A model generated the notes under the pieces. It made no database searches and was not told where the DNA came from. It saw only the letters and a list, made by a program, of their open reading frames with translations. Below, piece after piece: positions 10,884 through 21,949 of a stretch of 64,000 nucleotides of DNA. Position numbers and translations under genes: made by a program. Where the stretch lies: the NCBI GenBank assembly GCA_019321725.1, contig CM033109.1:17949993-18013992 (forward strand), in the 5' to 3' direction. Numbering within the stretch: position 1 is the stretch's first letter; each line of letters begins with the position of its first letter. Source of the DNA: Paulownia fortunei. Taxonomy: Eukaryota; Streptophyta; Magnoliopsida; Lamiales; Paulowniaceae.

Positions 10884-11475
10884 ATGACTATTCTCATCAA
10901 ACTGATTCAATTTATTTTCACCATTATCTTTCTTTCAACAATATCTTATGTGAATATGTCTCCATGAACAATTACTTAAGTTAAAATATCAAACTCAAAA
11001 TTAATAAGCATCAAGTAGAAAAAGTCATCAAGACTCATCCAAGGTGACGTTTATTTTAACTAAAAAGGAGTTTTAGACTAAAAAGTTAATAGAATAAGAA
11101 TTTTAAATTTTTTATAATATTATTTTAAAAACAACCATCGAGAATTAATAGTGTCAATTTTCATATTTTTCTCTTTGCGATATAAAATAATTTTGGATAA
11201 AAAATTAATTTAAAAAATTAAATTTTGCTTGAAATATTTCAAAAATAAATGAAATATATAGATTAAAATATAAAGTGGCATAACGAATGCAATACATGAC
11301 ATGGAAAAAGTGCAATTTTATCTCCCACTAAAAAGAAATCAAACAATTAGTAAGGTAATGACAAACGAGACTTTATACGGAGTTGGCCAAAATGACATTT
11401 TCATGCATGTTAAGACATTTGATTCAATCAATAAGCCTTAGCTTAAGTTAAAAAAATTAGTTCTTAAGATCATAG
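10884..11475 (+). repeat. Tat-type LTR fragment (array family, copy 0)
   Basis: Collinear with the Tat-LTR pieces at 27035, 29229, 32681, 36040 and 39179. Shared landmarks in order are ATGACTATTCTCATCAA, AAGTAGAAAAAGTCATCAA, GAATTAATAGTGTCAA, GACAAACGAGACTTTATA and TTAAGATCATAGTAT. It breaks off near 11475 and the next 80 bases do not follow the family. It is the right flank of element A and lies just left of element B. No gene. Confidence 0.8.
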
Positions 11476-11558
11476 TATCAAATTCAAGTCTCACAAAACT
11501 TAAGTATATATTAATCTAGCTTTTGTATTAGTTTTATTAATGTGCTCTTATATAATGA

Positions 11559-12327
11559 TGTGGCTTAAAGTTGTCTTGGCTGGTTAGATTTAAGGAATTT
11601 GGGCCATCATATTGAGTATTTGGGCTTGTCTAGGGTACCAGCAATATGTTTTGCTAAACTCACAAGAATAATGACAAGTAATTGTGGTGGTTTGACTGAG
11701 CTAAGCTGAATAGCTTTTGAATATAGCCGAGCTAAATAGTTTGGGGAGTAGCAGAGTAGGGTGACTAAATGGAATCCGGTTGAGTTATTCCTAAGTCAAT
11801 TTGAGCTTAGTAAACAGGTCAGGTCTGAATAGACTGACCAAGCTAACTTCAATAGGTCTGATTTGATGCACTCTTTCCTGGAAGAGTGTTGACTAGAAAA
11901 CTTGGTCATCTTTTAGAATCTTGCTATATATCTATTTATTGACTGGATTAGGAAAGAATAATCATGCCCTGAATATACTACTTAATTAACGGTTGACTTA
12001 TCTATGAAACTTATCCAAGAAAGGTAATATAATCCTTCTTCTACACAATTACCTTATTATCTTGTTGGATATATATGGTCTTCATTATTGATGTACGTTT
12101 TAATTTTATAGCATTATATTTTCCTAGCAATAGTACTCTCACATTGTCCTCCAAATCTCTTACTGACTTAAGCATTAAAGAGTTTTCTCCACGCAATTCC
12201 CAGCACCCCATAACCTTTATTTCATAGGTGTTTTCAGGTGATATATAATTGAAGATTCAAGGTGTTGAGTTCTAGAATTGCACTATTGAATATTAATTTC
12301 TTGGTCGTATTATTTTTACCCATATCA
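11559..12327 (+). repeat. 5' LTR of element B
   Basis: Starts TGTGGCTTAAAG and ends CATATCA directly before the primer site. Aligns with 24741-25512 through landmarks such as TTTGGGCCATCAT, GGTGGTTTGACTG, GGGGAGTAGCAGAGT and GAATTGCACTATTGAATA. Confidence 0.88.
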
Positions 12328-12329
12328 AA

Positions 12330-12347
12330 TGGCGTCGTCAATGGGAA
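12330..12347 (+). other. Primer binding site of element B
   Basis: TGGCGTCGTCAATGGGAA starts two bases after the LTR end and differs from the common Tat primer site TGGCGCCGTCTGTGGGAA at a few positions. Confidence 0.75.
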
Positions 12348-12599
12348 CAATTGAGTTGAGATGTGAGAACATAGCTACCAATAATGTATAAGGAGATATA
12401 GATGAGAATTTACTAGAGAATCACAGAAAAGAGCAATAGCAAAATCTAGGACAAGGCTAAAATTAAGAGAAAAATACTATCGGTGAGGAGGACGGCCTAC
12501 TGTCGGTTACTCCACCCGCTTCTCCTTGTTGCACTGCTGCTGCTCCCCATATGAATTCATGCTAGAATTTACCCCTGTGGATAGGGGTAGTTTACTATG

Positions 12600-13720
12600 G
12601 AGTAGTTGGCAGGATTGGTGAATATCGCCATCAACACAACCCTGCAATAGAAAAAAAGGTCAATCTACCTCATTTACCTCGAGTTGATGGAAATGACATA
12701 GCAGGGATGAGAGAAAGGCCTAACCAGATAAATGTGTCATGAGAGAAAAGTCGCAACTCCGTGTCTCGAGGTAGGGTTGTAATGAAGGGCTCAACTCAAT
12801 TTATCTATGAGAGTTAGATGATCTCCATAAGGAGATAATAGATATCCAAAGAAAAATAGCAGCCCTTTTTCTAAAAAAGTGATGACAGATAACCTCCCTA
12901 CTAATTTCAGAGCTTCAAACTATGAATAAGATAGGACCTCTAATCCGTGGGAGCACTTATGTAGGTTTAAGAATTCTGTCATCCTACATTGGTATTCTGA
13001 TGGGGTTAAGTGTAGGGTGTTTCTGACCACTTTAGCTAAGTCTACCCAACAGTGGTTTAGTCTACTCCCTCTTAAATCCATCCATTTTTTCAAGTATATT
13101 AGTTGGGCATTCTTGTACTAGTTTGCTAGCTCGAGGAAGTATCAAAAAACACCTTTGACACTCTTTACCTTGCGGCAGAAGGAGAGAGAGATATTGAGGA
13201 GCTATGTTAAGAGATTCACATCCGCTACTCTAGAAGTTCCCTCAGCTACTCAGGATGTGCTCTCAAATGCCTTAGCTCAGGGTCTCCAAGATGAAAAGTT
13301 TTCAACCAAAAAGCCAACTAAGAGTTTTGATGATCTAATAGCATCTACCGAGAAATACATTAATACGGAGGAGGCCTAGAGGATGAAAAAGAAGGATGTG
13401 GGAGAGAAAGGTAAGGAAAAAGAGCTAAGCAAGGATGGAGGAAATGGCCGAGATGAGAGGTGGGCCTTAGAACAGGCCTTCAGGACCTGAAAGATTTACT
13501 CTCTAGTTGCATCTCAGTCCCATGTTCTACTACTATTGAGGGACATAAGTAATTGAGGTGGCCTAAGACCTACTCATAGGTACTTATAAAGCCTAGATCA
13601 GACTAATTTTAGTGATTCCAGAATGATTATGAACATATAATAGACAATTATCACCACATAAGGGTTGAAATAGAGCAATTAATCTAATTTGGCTACTTGA
13701 GAGAATGGATAGCCTAGGAA
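12600..13720 (+). pseudogene. gag pseudogene of element B
   Basis: Nucleocapsid/capsid gene in fragments. The best-preserved part is a 74-codon ORF at 13155-13379 with SYVKRFTSATLEVP, then LAQGLQDEKF, then IASTEKYINTEEA, the C-terminal half of a Tat capsid. Upstream, positions 12640-13150 show capsid text in shifting frames (for example a VNLPHLPRVDGNDIAG stretch near 12660). Downstream, a degraded zinc-finger region with a VEIEQLI-x-FGYLREWI motif lies near 13665-13720. Numerous stops are present. Confidence 0.8.
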
Positions 13721-13989
13721 AGGGATTATGGTCTTAAAAAAGGGCGAGTGATTAAGCCTCCATGGATAAGAGACGAGCCCAAGAACCAAAGAGATGGTGG
13801 AGCTGGGCAGAGAGAAAATTCAACTCAGCTCTCAAGGAAAGGTGTGATATATATTATGTGAGGGACAAACAAATAGGGATTCCAACTGAACTAGGAGATC
13901 CTATGCTAAGACAACTCAATAATGGGTTAAGTAGGGACATCCTCATGAGATTAGCCAAGTGGCCTATGATCTAATTCGGCCTTCAGGAC

Positions 13990-14520
13990 ACTAGAGGTCT
14001 ATGGGTATCCCATAATGACACCCTGCTCATTACAGCTACCATGCTAACTGTAACATGGCTAGGGTATTCATTGATACAGAGAACTCGATTAATATCTTTT
14101 TTATGAAGGGTACAAGATGATTGACTTGGGAATAGAGCTGCAGCTAGTAGATACAACTCTTTTTAGATTTTATCGATGAGCAGTGGAGCTAATAGGGTAG
14201 GTTATCCTGCCTATGACCTTAATGACAGAACCCATGAGGAAAACCTGAATAGTAAGGTTTTTGGTAGTTGATACATGTTCTGCGCATAACATTATCTTTG
14301 GTAAAACTAATCTTAATATCTTTCTGGCAGTGGTCTCTACATTCCACATAAAGTTGAAGTTCCCAGTAGGTGAGGGTATAGGTGAAGTGGAAAAGACCAA
14401 TACTTCGCCCAAAAGTGTTACATTAAATCTATTTGAAAAGCGGATAGAGGACAACCTATGGAAGTAGATCACCTTAAAGAGGGTAAAGAAAAAGAAGTAG
14501 CAAACCCGACCAGTAAGTCA
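13990..14520 (+). pseudogene. Protease domain of element B
   Basis: The catalytic N-terminal half is barely readable (the expected D-S-G-S region near 14075-14110 is disrupted). The C-terminal half is open from 14261 to 14467. It contains VVDTCSAHNIIFGKTNLN and then VVSTFHIKLKFPVGEGIGEV, the signature of Tat proteases, where the family reads TPSAYNVILGRP. No active enzyme is expected. Confidence 0.8.
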
Positions 14521-14539
14521 ACTCCTCATATTTAGCCCA

Positions 14540-15375
14540 ATGAGATATTGATGACTATGGAATTGGTTTTGGGGTGTAAGGAGAAGACTACTCAAATTGG
14601 GTCACAACTCAGACCTTAAATTAGCCTAGCTATTAACCCAATTTCTTAGGAAGAATGTGGACGTATTTGCATGGTTAGCTAAGGACTTGGAAGGCATAAG
14701 TCCCAAGGTGGCCATGAAATAACTCAATATAGATCCAATGTGCAAACATATCAAACAGAATAAGAGGCACAAGGTCCAGAAGTTGTTGGAGGTAGGGCAC
14801 GTCAAGGAAATATAATTCTTGGAGTGGATATCTAATGCAGTGTTGGTCCCAAAACATATAGACTTCTATGATTTGAAAGCTTGCCCTAAGGATTACTATC
14901 TGTTACTTAGGATATACCAACTTTTGGATTCCATGTTGCTTAGCATGATGGAAGCCTCCCAGGGCTACCATCAGATTATGCTAGCTCCCGAGGACCAAAA
15001 TTAGGTTAACTTTATAACTTCCACTAATACTTACTATTATGTTGTTATGCCTTTTAAACATAAGAATGCAAGTGCCATATATCAATACTTGGTGGCCCGC
15101 ATGTCTCGGGTCAACTTGGATGGAACATGGAAGTGTATGTTGAATATATATTAGTAAAGAGCATGAAGGTTGAGTCTCACGTGGATGACCTAGTAGAAAT
15201 ATTTGAGGTGTTAAGGAAATACCGCATGAAGTTGAATCTTGCTAAGTGTGCTTTTAGTATGAGATCTAAAAAATTCCTGGGTTACATGGTTATTGAAAGG
15301 GGAATACAAGTTAACCTCATAAACATAAAGGTTGTGCAGGACATAGAACTCCCTAAAAAAATTAATGAGGTCTAA
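14540..15375 (+). pseudogene. Reverse transcriptase domain of element B
   Basis: RT in several frames. A 61-codon ORF (14819-15004) has EWISNAVLVPKH, KACPKDYYLLLRIYQLLDS and ASQGYHQIMLAPEDQ, the palm N-terminal motifs. After a stop, VNFITS...YYVVMPF follows. The ORF at 15127-15375 carries the catalytic box as VYVEYILVKS, so both aspartates of the usual YVDD are replaced (E and Y). It then gives FEVLRKYRMKLNLAKCAFSM and FLGYMV. The enzyme is inactive by sequence. Confidence 0.85.
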
Positions 15376-15576
15376 CATCTTACTGGTTGGATAGTAGCTC
15401 TAACTCAATTTATACATAAGTCAATGGAGAAGAGTTTGCCTTTCTTCAAAGTACTATGGAAAAGAAGCAAGTTTGAATATATAAAGGAGTGCCAGAAAGC
15501 TTTTGAGAACTTGAAAGAATTCCCGGCTAAGTTACCCCTAGTTACTAAGCCAGTACTTGGTGAGTCTTTATATATT
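15376..15576 (+). pseudogene. RNase H beginning of element B, truncated
   Basis: Continues the pol text after a stop at 15373-15375: HLTGWIVALTQFIHKS, ECQKAFENLKE, LPLVTKPVLGESLYI. This is the RT connection and first RNase H strand. It ends where reverse copia-LTR sequence begins, and the rest of RNase H is absent from the window. Confidence 0.75.
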
Positions 15577-15991
15577 TAATTCCAAGAATAAAGTCAATGA
15601 GGCATCTAGCAGTGCATCTTGACTACCTAGTTTTAGATTAATAACAAGTGAATCTTTTAATTATAAGTACCATACAAATACGGTCCTTCTATAAACTAAT
15701 CTCTCAATTAAGTCTTGGACATGGATTATCAATTAAAACCCTATTATTTTGACTTAATAACTATAATCCCATTTCAAGTCACATTGATCCTTTGATGAAT
15801 CATTAAAAAACCCCATGTTTAACATTCATCCTGCCTTGGCCAAGGTCTTCGGGATTAAGGACTATGAAAATATAGGAGATTTATCTATTCTACTAGAGGT
15901 GATAGATCTTTTATTGGCTATTCATTAGCCTCCATACACGAAGACCATAACCCAACATAAACCCATTGTGATCGTCATACAATTGGAAAAT

Positions 15992-18152
15992 TGTAATGTC
16001 AAATTCTCTCCTACATAGTCAATAATAATCATCTTGCATGAATATGTATCTAATCACTGTGTATTATTGAATTATGGCACACAAATAGCATGATTGCATG
16101 AACTTGAATAATCGTTATTATATGATCTAGTTATGCTTTAACATGCATTAGTACATGAAATATAAGATCAAACTTTTGTTTCTTGATTTAACATATTCCT
16201 TAAGTGCCTTTTTATAGTGAAAAACTCGGTATCTCGGTTAAGAAAGATTGATGTGTTGAATGGCCATGAAATGAATTATTTATATTGCTCCATACTAGTT
16301 ATATGCTAAAGTGATTATTTGCCTAAATATTTACTTAAAATATGTTACGTTTGGCTAAGAACTAAAAGTATGCAAAATGGTGCAATTTGATTGGTTGGTT
16401 GACTAGGTTGTATAAAACCATTCTAAACTGCATTGCACTTGATTATAATACCAAAGCATCAATTTTTGTTATCTCCTTAGCCTATGAACATGACTTTTGG
16501 CATGAGAAGACACCAAGCATGATGCAACCAATCATCACCCTCCACTTACCTCTTTTTGAAAGGTCAAATAAATCATTTTCATCCGTATTTCTTGTAGAAG
16601 CACCTCAAAAACGCAAACTAGAACAAGTTCCACCCTTTTTAAGCTTGAAAACCGTTGATTTTGAAGCTTAATTCCAACTTAATCAAGGTATATTATTTTT
16701 CAATGCTTCTTATGATGAATTTGTAGTATCTTGGATGGTTATATATTTTAGTATATTTTTGTATGATTGAAAACTTAAGTAAGTTACATTTGGAGCCAAA
16801 ACCAGGTTAATTAAACTAGTTTTTAGTAAAATTCATAGTCTTGTAAAATTATTTAATTTACTTGTTTCTACTGATTTTGTAATGCTTATATTGTGTTTGA
16901 AGGTGCCTACAAATGATTGTGAACAATATTAATTAGTTTGCTTAATTGAAGGGTACAATCAATTTAAGTTAGAACCAAATTTACGTCATGTTAATTTGGA
17001 TTGTGTGCATGTTTTAGGGGCTACCCTAATAATTATGTTTGAATTATTAGTTATTTAATGGCTACCCTAATATTTAATGTCTTGAATTAGTAGTAAAATA
17101 TGGAGTATGCATTGTTTTTAAGGTTATGTAATTGATATGAAACTGTTTAGAAAAGATTGAAAAGTGTATATGAACTTTAACTAGAATAGACTAAATGATT
17201 TATAAAAAGGATATTAAATGGTACATGATTTGATTATGTTAGGCATTTAACATATCCTATCTTCCAAAGAAATTGGTCTTTTCACTTGTTATAAAGTGGA
17301 CTTGAGGTAAGTTGAAACTTTCATTCGCTGTATCACAAGAATCATATAATGTTGTTAATGTTTTAATGTGATTGTTATTATTTATCAAATGATGTAATGT
17401 TCAAATGATGTAATGTTTGATGCATTTATGGTTCATGAAGCATGGCCGGGTAGACAAGGGACGTGGGAGGGACTGACGGACCCACCAAATGGTGGCAAAT
17501 ACTTGAGGTTGAAAAATCGATATAGGAAAGCTATAATGAATGAGATAGAATACGACTAATACCTGAGGTTGAAAGACCAAATATGGAAATTCCGTATTAG
17601 TTCTCTTATTAGCCAATCATTATGAACAAGTTCCGAAAATCACGGTCTATCGCTATTAGTTAGGTACCACACTTTAAGGGCCCTAAATAATGATTTATGA
17701 ATGAAAGTTATTAAATAGAATATTGCATTTAATGATTTATGAGATGTACATGTATGTTATTTGTTATTGCATCAGTTTCATCTTACTGAGCCTTTAGCTC
17801 ATTAGATTCATGTGATGTAGGTGGAAATGTATAGGTTTAGAGGTTGACTGAGTCTCTAGAATGATCGGATAGAGATTTGTTCATATGCCATACTTCGACC
17901 TATTTTGTAGTTTATTTTGAAAATTTTGTTTTATTTTTAAATAAGCCACTCTGTTATGGTTTTGTAAACAGATGTACTCAATTTTTATATATGTATATGG
18001 TGTGTTTAAAACGATTCAAGTTCTTTCTCTTATAGCTAAAAATGGAAACTTTTATTAAAAATCATAACTCTAGTAATGATGAAAAATTAACATTTCTTTA
18101 CTTAACTGTATCAGCTTGTTTAGGCTCTGCAGTTAGGTTAAGGGGTATTACA
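15992..18152 (-). repeat. Solo LTR (2161 bp), reverse, nested in the copia LTR
   Basis: Begins TGTAATGTC and ends GGTATTACA, so on the minus strand it starts TGTAATACCCCTTAACC, the usual start of plant chromovirus LTRs. It interrupts copia text between ATACAATTGG and AATACATCAAAG, which are adjacent in the copies at 40810 and 62960. Flanking 5-mers AAAAT (15987-15991) and GAAAT (18153-18157) are a near-perfect target duplication. No internal region or coding domain is present. The short ORFs inside (for example 16387-16671) show no recognisable protein. Confidence 0.82.
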
Positions 18153-20236
18153 GAAATACATCAAAGTGCATGCTGTCGTGCACAAGACTTCCATGGTGCC
18201 TCAAGTTGAAGAACTAATTAATGCACTATCATAGCTAGAAAATTCTCATTCGACAAACAATATTTCCAACTGAGAATTTTTCACTGGCCGTTTGTAATCT
18301 CTTTAGCCCATGAACGTTGCTTTTGGCATGAGAAGACACCAAGCATGATGCAACCAATCATTACCCTCCACTTACCTCTTTTTAAAAGGTCAAATAAATC
18401 ATTTTCATTTATATTTCTTGTAGAAGCACCTCGAAAAATGACCAGCCCTTATTCTCCTAAGTTTCTCCAAATTTCTACACTCTCATACTCACAAAAATTG
18501 AATTCAATCCATAGGAATCCATAGAACACAAACTAGAACAAGTTTCCACCATTTTAAGCTTGAAAACTGTTGATTTTGAAGTTTAATTCCAACTTAATCA
18601 AGGTATATTTTTTTCAATGTTTTTATGATGAATTTGTATTATTTTGGATGGTTACATGTTTTAGTATATTTTTGTATGATTGAAAACTTGAGTAAGTTAC
18701 ACTTGAAGCCAAAACCAAGTTAATTAAGCTAGTTTTTAGCAAAATTGATAGTCTTGTGAAATTGTTTAATTTACTTGTTTCTATTGATTTTCTAATACTT
18801 ATATTGTGTTTGAAGGTGCCTACAAATGATTGTGAACAATAGCAATTAGTTTGCTTAATTGAAGGTTAGAATCAATTTAAATTAGAATTAAGTTATATTA
18901 TTTTAATTCGGATTGTGTTCATGTTTTAGGGGTTGCCCTAATAATTATGTTTGAATTATTAGTTATTTAATGGCTGCCCTAATGTTTAATATCTTGAATT
19001 AATAGTAAAATATGGAGTATGCATTGTTTTTAAGGTTCTGTAATTGATATGGAATTATTTACAAAAGATTGAAAAGTGTATATGAACTTTAACTAGAATA
19101 AACTAAATGATTTATAAAAAGGATATTAAATGGTACATGATTTGATTATGTTAGGCCTTTAACACATTCTATCTTCCAAAGAGATTGGTCTTTTCACTTG
19201 CCACAAAGTGGACTTGAGGTAAGTTGAAGCTTTCATTTGCTGTATCACAAGAATCATATAATGTTGTTCATATTTTAATGTGATTGTTATTATTTGTCAA
19301 ATGATGTAATGTTTGATGCATTTATGGTTCACGAAGCATGATACTATTAAGAATATAATGAGGTTTTTAAAAAGAAAGTATGGTACTTGATTGATGGTCG
19401 GGCAGACAAAGGACGCGGGAGGGACCGGTGGACCCAACAAATGGTGGCAAATACTTGAGGTTGAAAAATCGGTATAGGAAAGTCACAATGAGTGAGATAG
19501 AATATGGCTAATACCTGAGGTTGAAAGACCAAGTATGGAAACCCCGTATTAGTTCTCTTATTGGCCAATCATTATGAACAGATTCCAAAAACCATGGTTT
19601 ATCGATATTAGTTAAGTACCAAACTTCAAGGGCCCTAAACAATGATTTATGAATGAAAGTTATTAAATAGAATATTGCATTTAATGATTTATGAGATGTG
19701 CATATATGTTGTTTATTATTGTATCAATTTCATCTTACTGAACCTTTAGCTTATTAGATTTATGTGATGCAGATAGAAATGTACAGGTTTAGAGATTGAC
19801 TGAGTCTCTAGAGCAGCCGGACAGAGATTTGTTCATATGCCATGCTTCGACCTATTTTGTAGTTTATTTTAAAAACTCTGTTTTATTTTTAAATAAACTG
19901 CTCTGTTATGGTTTTGTAAATAGATGTACTCAGTTATGATATATGTATATCGTGTGTTTAAAACAATTCGAGTTCTTTATCTTATAGCTAAAAATGGGAA
20001 CTTTTATTAAAAATCATAACTCTACTAATGATGAAAAATTAACATTTCTTGACTTAACTGTATCAGCTTGTTTAGACTCTGCAGTTAGGTTAAGGGGTAT
20101 TACAGAAATACATCAAAGTGCATGATGTCGTGCACATGACTTCCGTGGTGCCTCAAGTCTAAGGACTAATTAATGCACTATCATAGCTAGAAAATTCTCA
20201 TTCGACAAACAACTTTTCCAACTGAGAATTTTTCAC
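16471..20236 (-). repeat. Two-copy tandem duplication of solo LTR plus flank
   Basis: Copy 1 is 16471-18296 and copy 2 is 18297-20236. Both run from ATCTC(C/T)TTAGCC, through the solo-LTR body and its GGTATTACA end, into the same copia flank ending GAGAATTTTTCAC. Copy 1 lacks about 90 bases present in copy 2 (18438-18530). Copy 2 has about 40 extra bases near 19345-19390. Copy 2 lacks the first 480 bases of the solo LTR, so this is a duplication after insertion and not a second insertion. Confidence 0.85.
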
Positions 20237-20619
20237 GGGTTGTTTGGTGTACTTGTTCCTAACAAGCACCAACACGCATGCATTAGCATCTCCATGCTGA
20301 TGCCTATAGAATGAGACACCCTTTTTTCGAGTATGCATTGTGTGTGCGAGTCTATCGGGCTTATCGCTGTCTCATCTCAATGAACCTGACTCAGAACAAG
20401 TTTAAGATTAAAGCCATCGATGCATGTTCCATGATCACCATCATATGCGCGACCATGCTCCATAGCTATTTATGATCTAAGGACTTTATCTAATTGACAC
20501 AAAAAATTAAAAATAAAGAAAATGCTATTTTATTTAATAAACAATATGAAAAAAATTATTCTACAATAGTATAATTGCTCGTCGAACACTACTCTAACAA
20601 ACTCGTTAGGTGCAGAACT

Positions 20620-20940
20620 ATAATTAGAATGAGGGATTGATAAGGGAGGCCGTAAATCTAGCTAGTGAAAAAGTGATTCCTAGCTTACTTGCGGATGGAA
20701 GTATACAAGAGCAAACTTCGAACAGGATATAGTCGAAAAGTACGAACACAGAGCTTTAAGGTGGGAGACCTGATTTTCAGATGAGTTGATGCTTTAAAGC
20801 CTACTGTAAACCTTGAAGCAAACTGGAAGGGACCTTACAAGATCATGAAAGTCTTAGCAGGTGGAGCGTATGAACTGGAAGATGTGGAAAGGTGAAAGCA
20901 ACCCTGACCTTGGAACATCTTCCACCTAAAACTGTTTTTT
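20620..20940 (+). pseudogene. Integrase C-terminus of element B
   Basis: The last part of the Tat polyprotein: a basic segment (KVRTQSFKVGDLIFR near 20735-20781, then a stop), VDALKPTVNLEANW, GPYKIMKVLAGGAYELED, and PWNIFHLKLFF at the end. This is the C-terminal DNA-binding part of integrase. It resumes 20 bases after the copia LTR end, while the zinc finger and catalytic core are missing from the element. Confidence 0.85.
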
Positions 20941-21097
20941 AGTTTAATTTCATTATTTAGCTTATAGTAGCTTGATCTATATTTAGATTTATATTTCCTA
21001 ATGTCATTTTCCGTTTATTACTTTTGTGAATAAAATGAAGGTCAATGTTACTGTCCTCCTCATGAGTTACTTTACAGAAGAAGCTCTATCTAAAAAT

Positions 21098-21545
21098 GGG
21101 CAATAAAGCCTCTCTTGCAAATAAAGTTTCTACCCCCAAGGAGAGTTCACGAAGACCAATCTCCTCAAGCAAAAAAAGGCAATAAAGCCTCTCTTGTAGA
21201 TGAAGTATCTTCTTCTGTGGAGAGTTCACAAAGACTGATCTCCTTGGATAAAAAAAGGTAATAAAGCCTCTCTTGCAGATAAAGTTTCTAACCCTGAAGA
21301 GAGTTTTTGAAGATCAATAAAAGGAAATAAAGCTTATCTTGCAGTTAAGTTTTTGCTCCTAAGGAGAGTTCATGAAGATCGATCTCCCGATGAGTGTCCA
21401 CAAAGACTGATCTCCTCAGGATAAAAAGACAATAAAACATCTCTTGCAGAGAAAGTTTTTATTGTAGAGGAGAGTTTGCAAAGATCAATCTCCTCAGTCC
21501 AAGAAAGACATTACAACCACTTTTGCAGGCACAGATCTGTATCAA
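21098..21545 (+). repeat. Minisatellite in the 3' untranslated part of element B
   Basis: At least five direct copies of a unit beginning GGCAATAAAGCCTCTCTTGC and containing GGAGAGTTCACGAAGACCAATCTCCTCA start near 21098, 21179, 21257, 21323 and 21428. Spacing varies from 66 to 105 bases because of internal deletion and duplication. The GGAGA and TCTCC pair within each unit could form a small hairpin. Tandem repeats downstream of pol are common in Tat elements. Confidence 0.85.
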
Positions 21546-21720
21546 GGAGAGCTTGGGAAAAGGATTTTCTTAACTCAAAAAGACAAATGCCTTAACATAT
21601 TTTTGGTCATCGAAAGCTATAAAGTAAAGCTCGAGATAATAAAAACAAAAATGAATCAAACATGATCATATATACATAAGATCTAGAACTTGAACCAATT
21701 AAACTCAAGTCCAAGATCTT

Positions 21721-21735
21721 GGGGGAGGGGGGCAG
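21721..21735 (+). other. Internal polypurine tract of element B
   Basis: GGGGGAGGGGGGCAG lies 3 kb before the 3' LTR, between the minisatellite and the antisense gene. It is a better polypurine tract than the one next to the 3' LTR (GAATGGGGACTAGAAGA, 24724-24740). It may be a second priming site or the remains of an older 3' end. Confidence 0.55.
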
Positions 21736-21949
21736 TATGCCTGTCCAAAAATCATGATTATTAAAAAAATAATTGCTAGAAGTTTTGGTAACTCATCTCA
21801 GTTTAGACTAATTTGAGTAACCGAGGTTAAATATTTTTTACACTACGAATTTGGAATTTATTTCAGTTCAAGTTTATTGAAATAATCATTATTTTGTCAG
21901 TTTGTTGTACAAGACAGTTTAACTCGAAGATCGTTATATAGCTGGGGTA

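Larger units (their letters stand above)
15577..20599 (-). repeat. Reverse copia-type LTR fragment in element B, itself interrupted
   Basis: Segments 15577-15991, 18153-18296 and 20237-20599 are collinear with 62560-63487 of the copia LTR at the right end of the window. The order is: CTTCTATAAACTAATCT, ATTGATCCTTTGATGAATCATT, CAAAGTGCATGATGTCGTGCA, the GAGAATTTTTCAC region, the CATGCATTAGCATCTCCATG region and ACTCTAACA. The right end ACTCTAACA (20599) is the reverse complement of the LTR start TGTTAGAGT. The left (3') part is missing. A reverse gypsy solo LTR and its partial duplication lie inside. Confidence 0.78.

Noticed and set aside
16387..16671. 94-codon ORF
   Set aside because: Inside a solo LTR; the duplicate at 18297-18560 does not preserve it as a frame and no protein family is evident.
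17401..19568. Two similar minus-strand ORFs (17401-17616, 19347-19568) that might look like a gene pair
   Set aside because: They are the same LTR segment in two tandem copies, without domain or start context.
21098..21545. CRISPR-like regular repeats
   Set aside because: Units are 66-105 bases, contiguous and degenerate, in a plant retrotransposon; this is a minisatellite.
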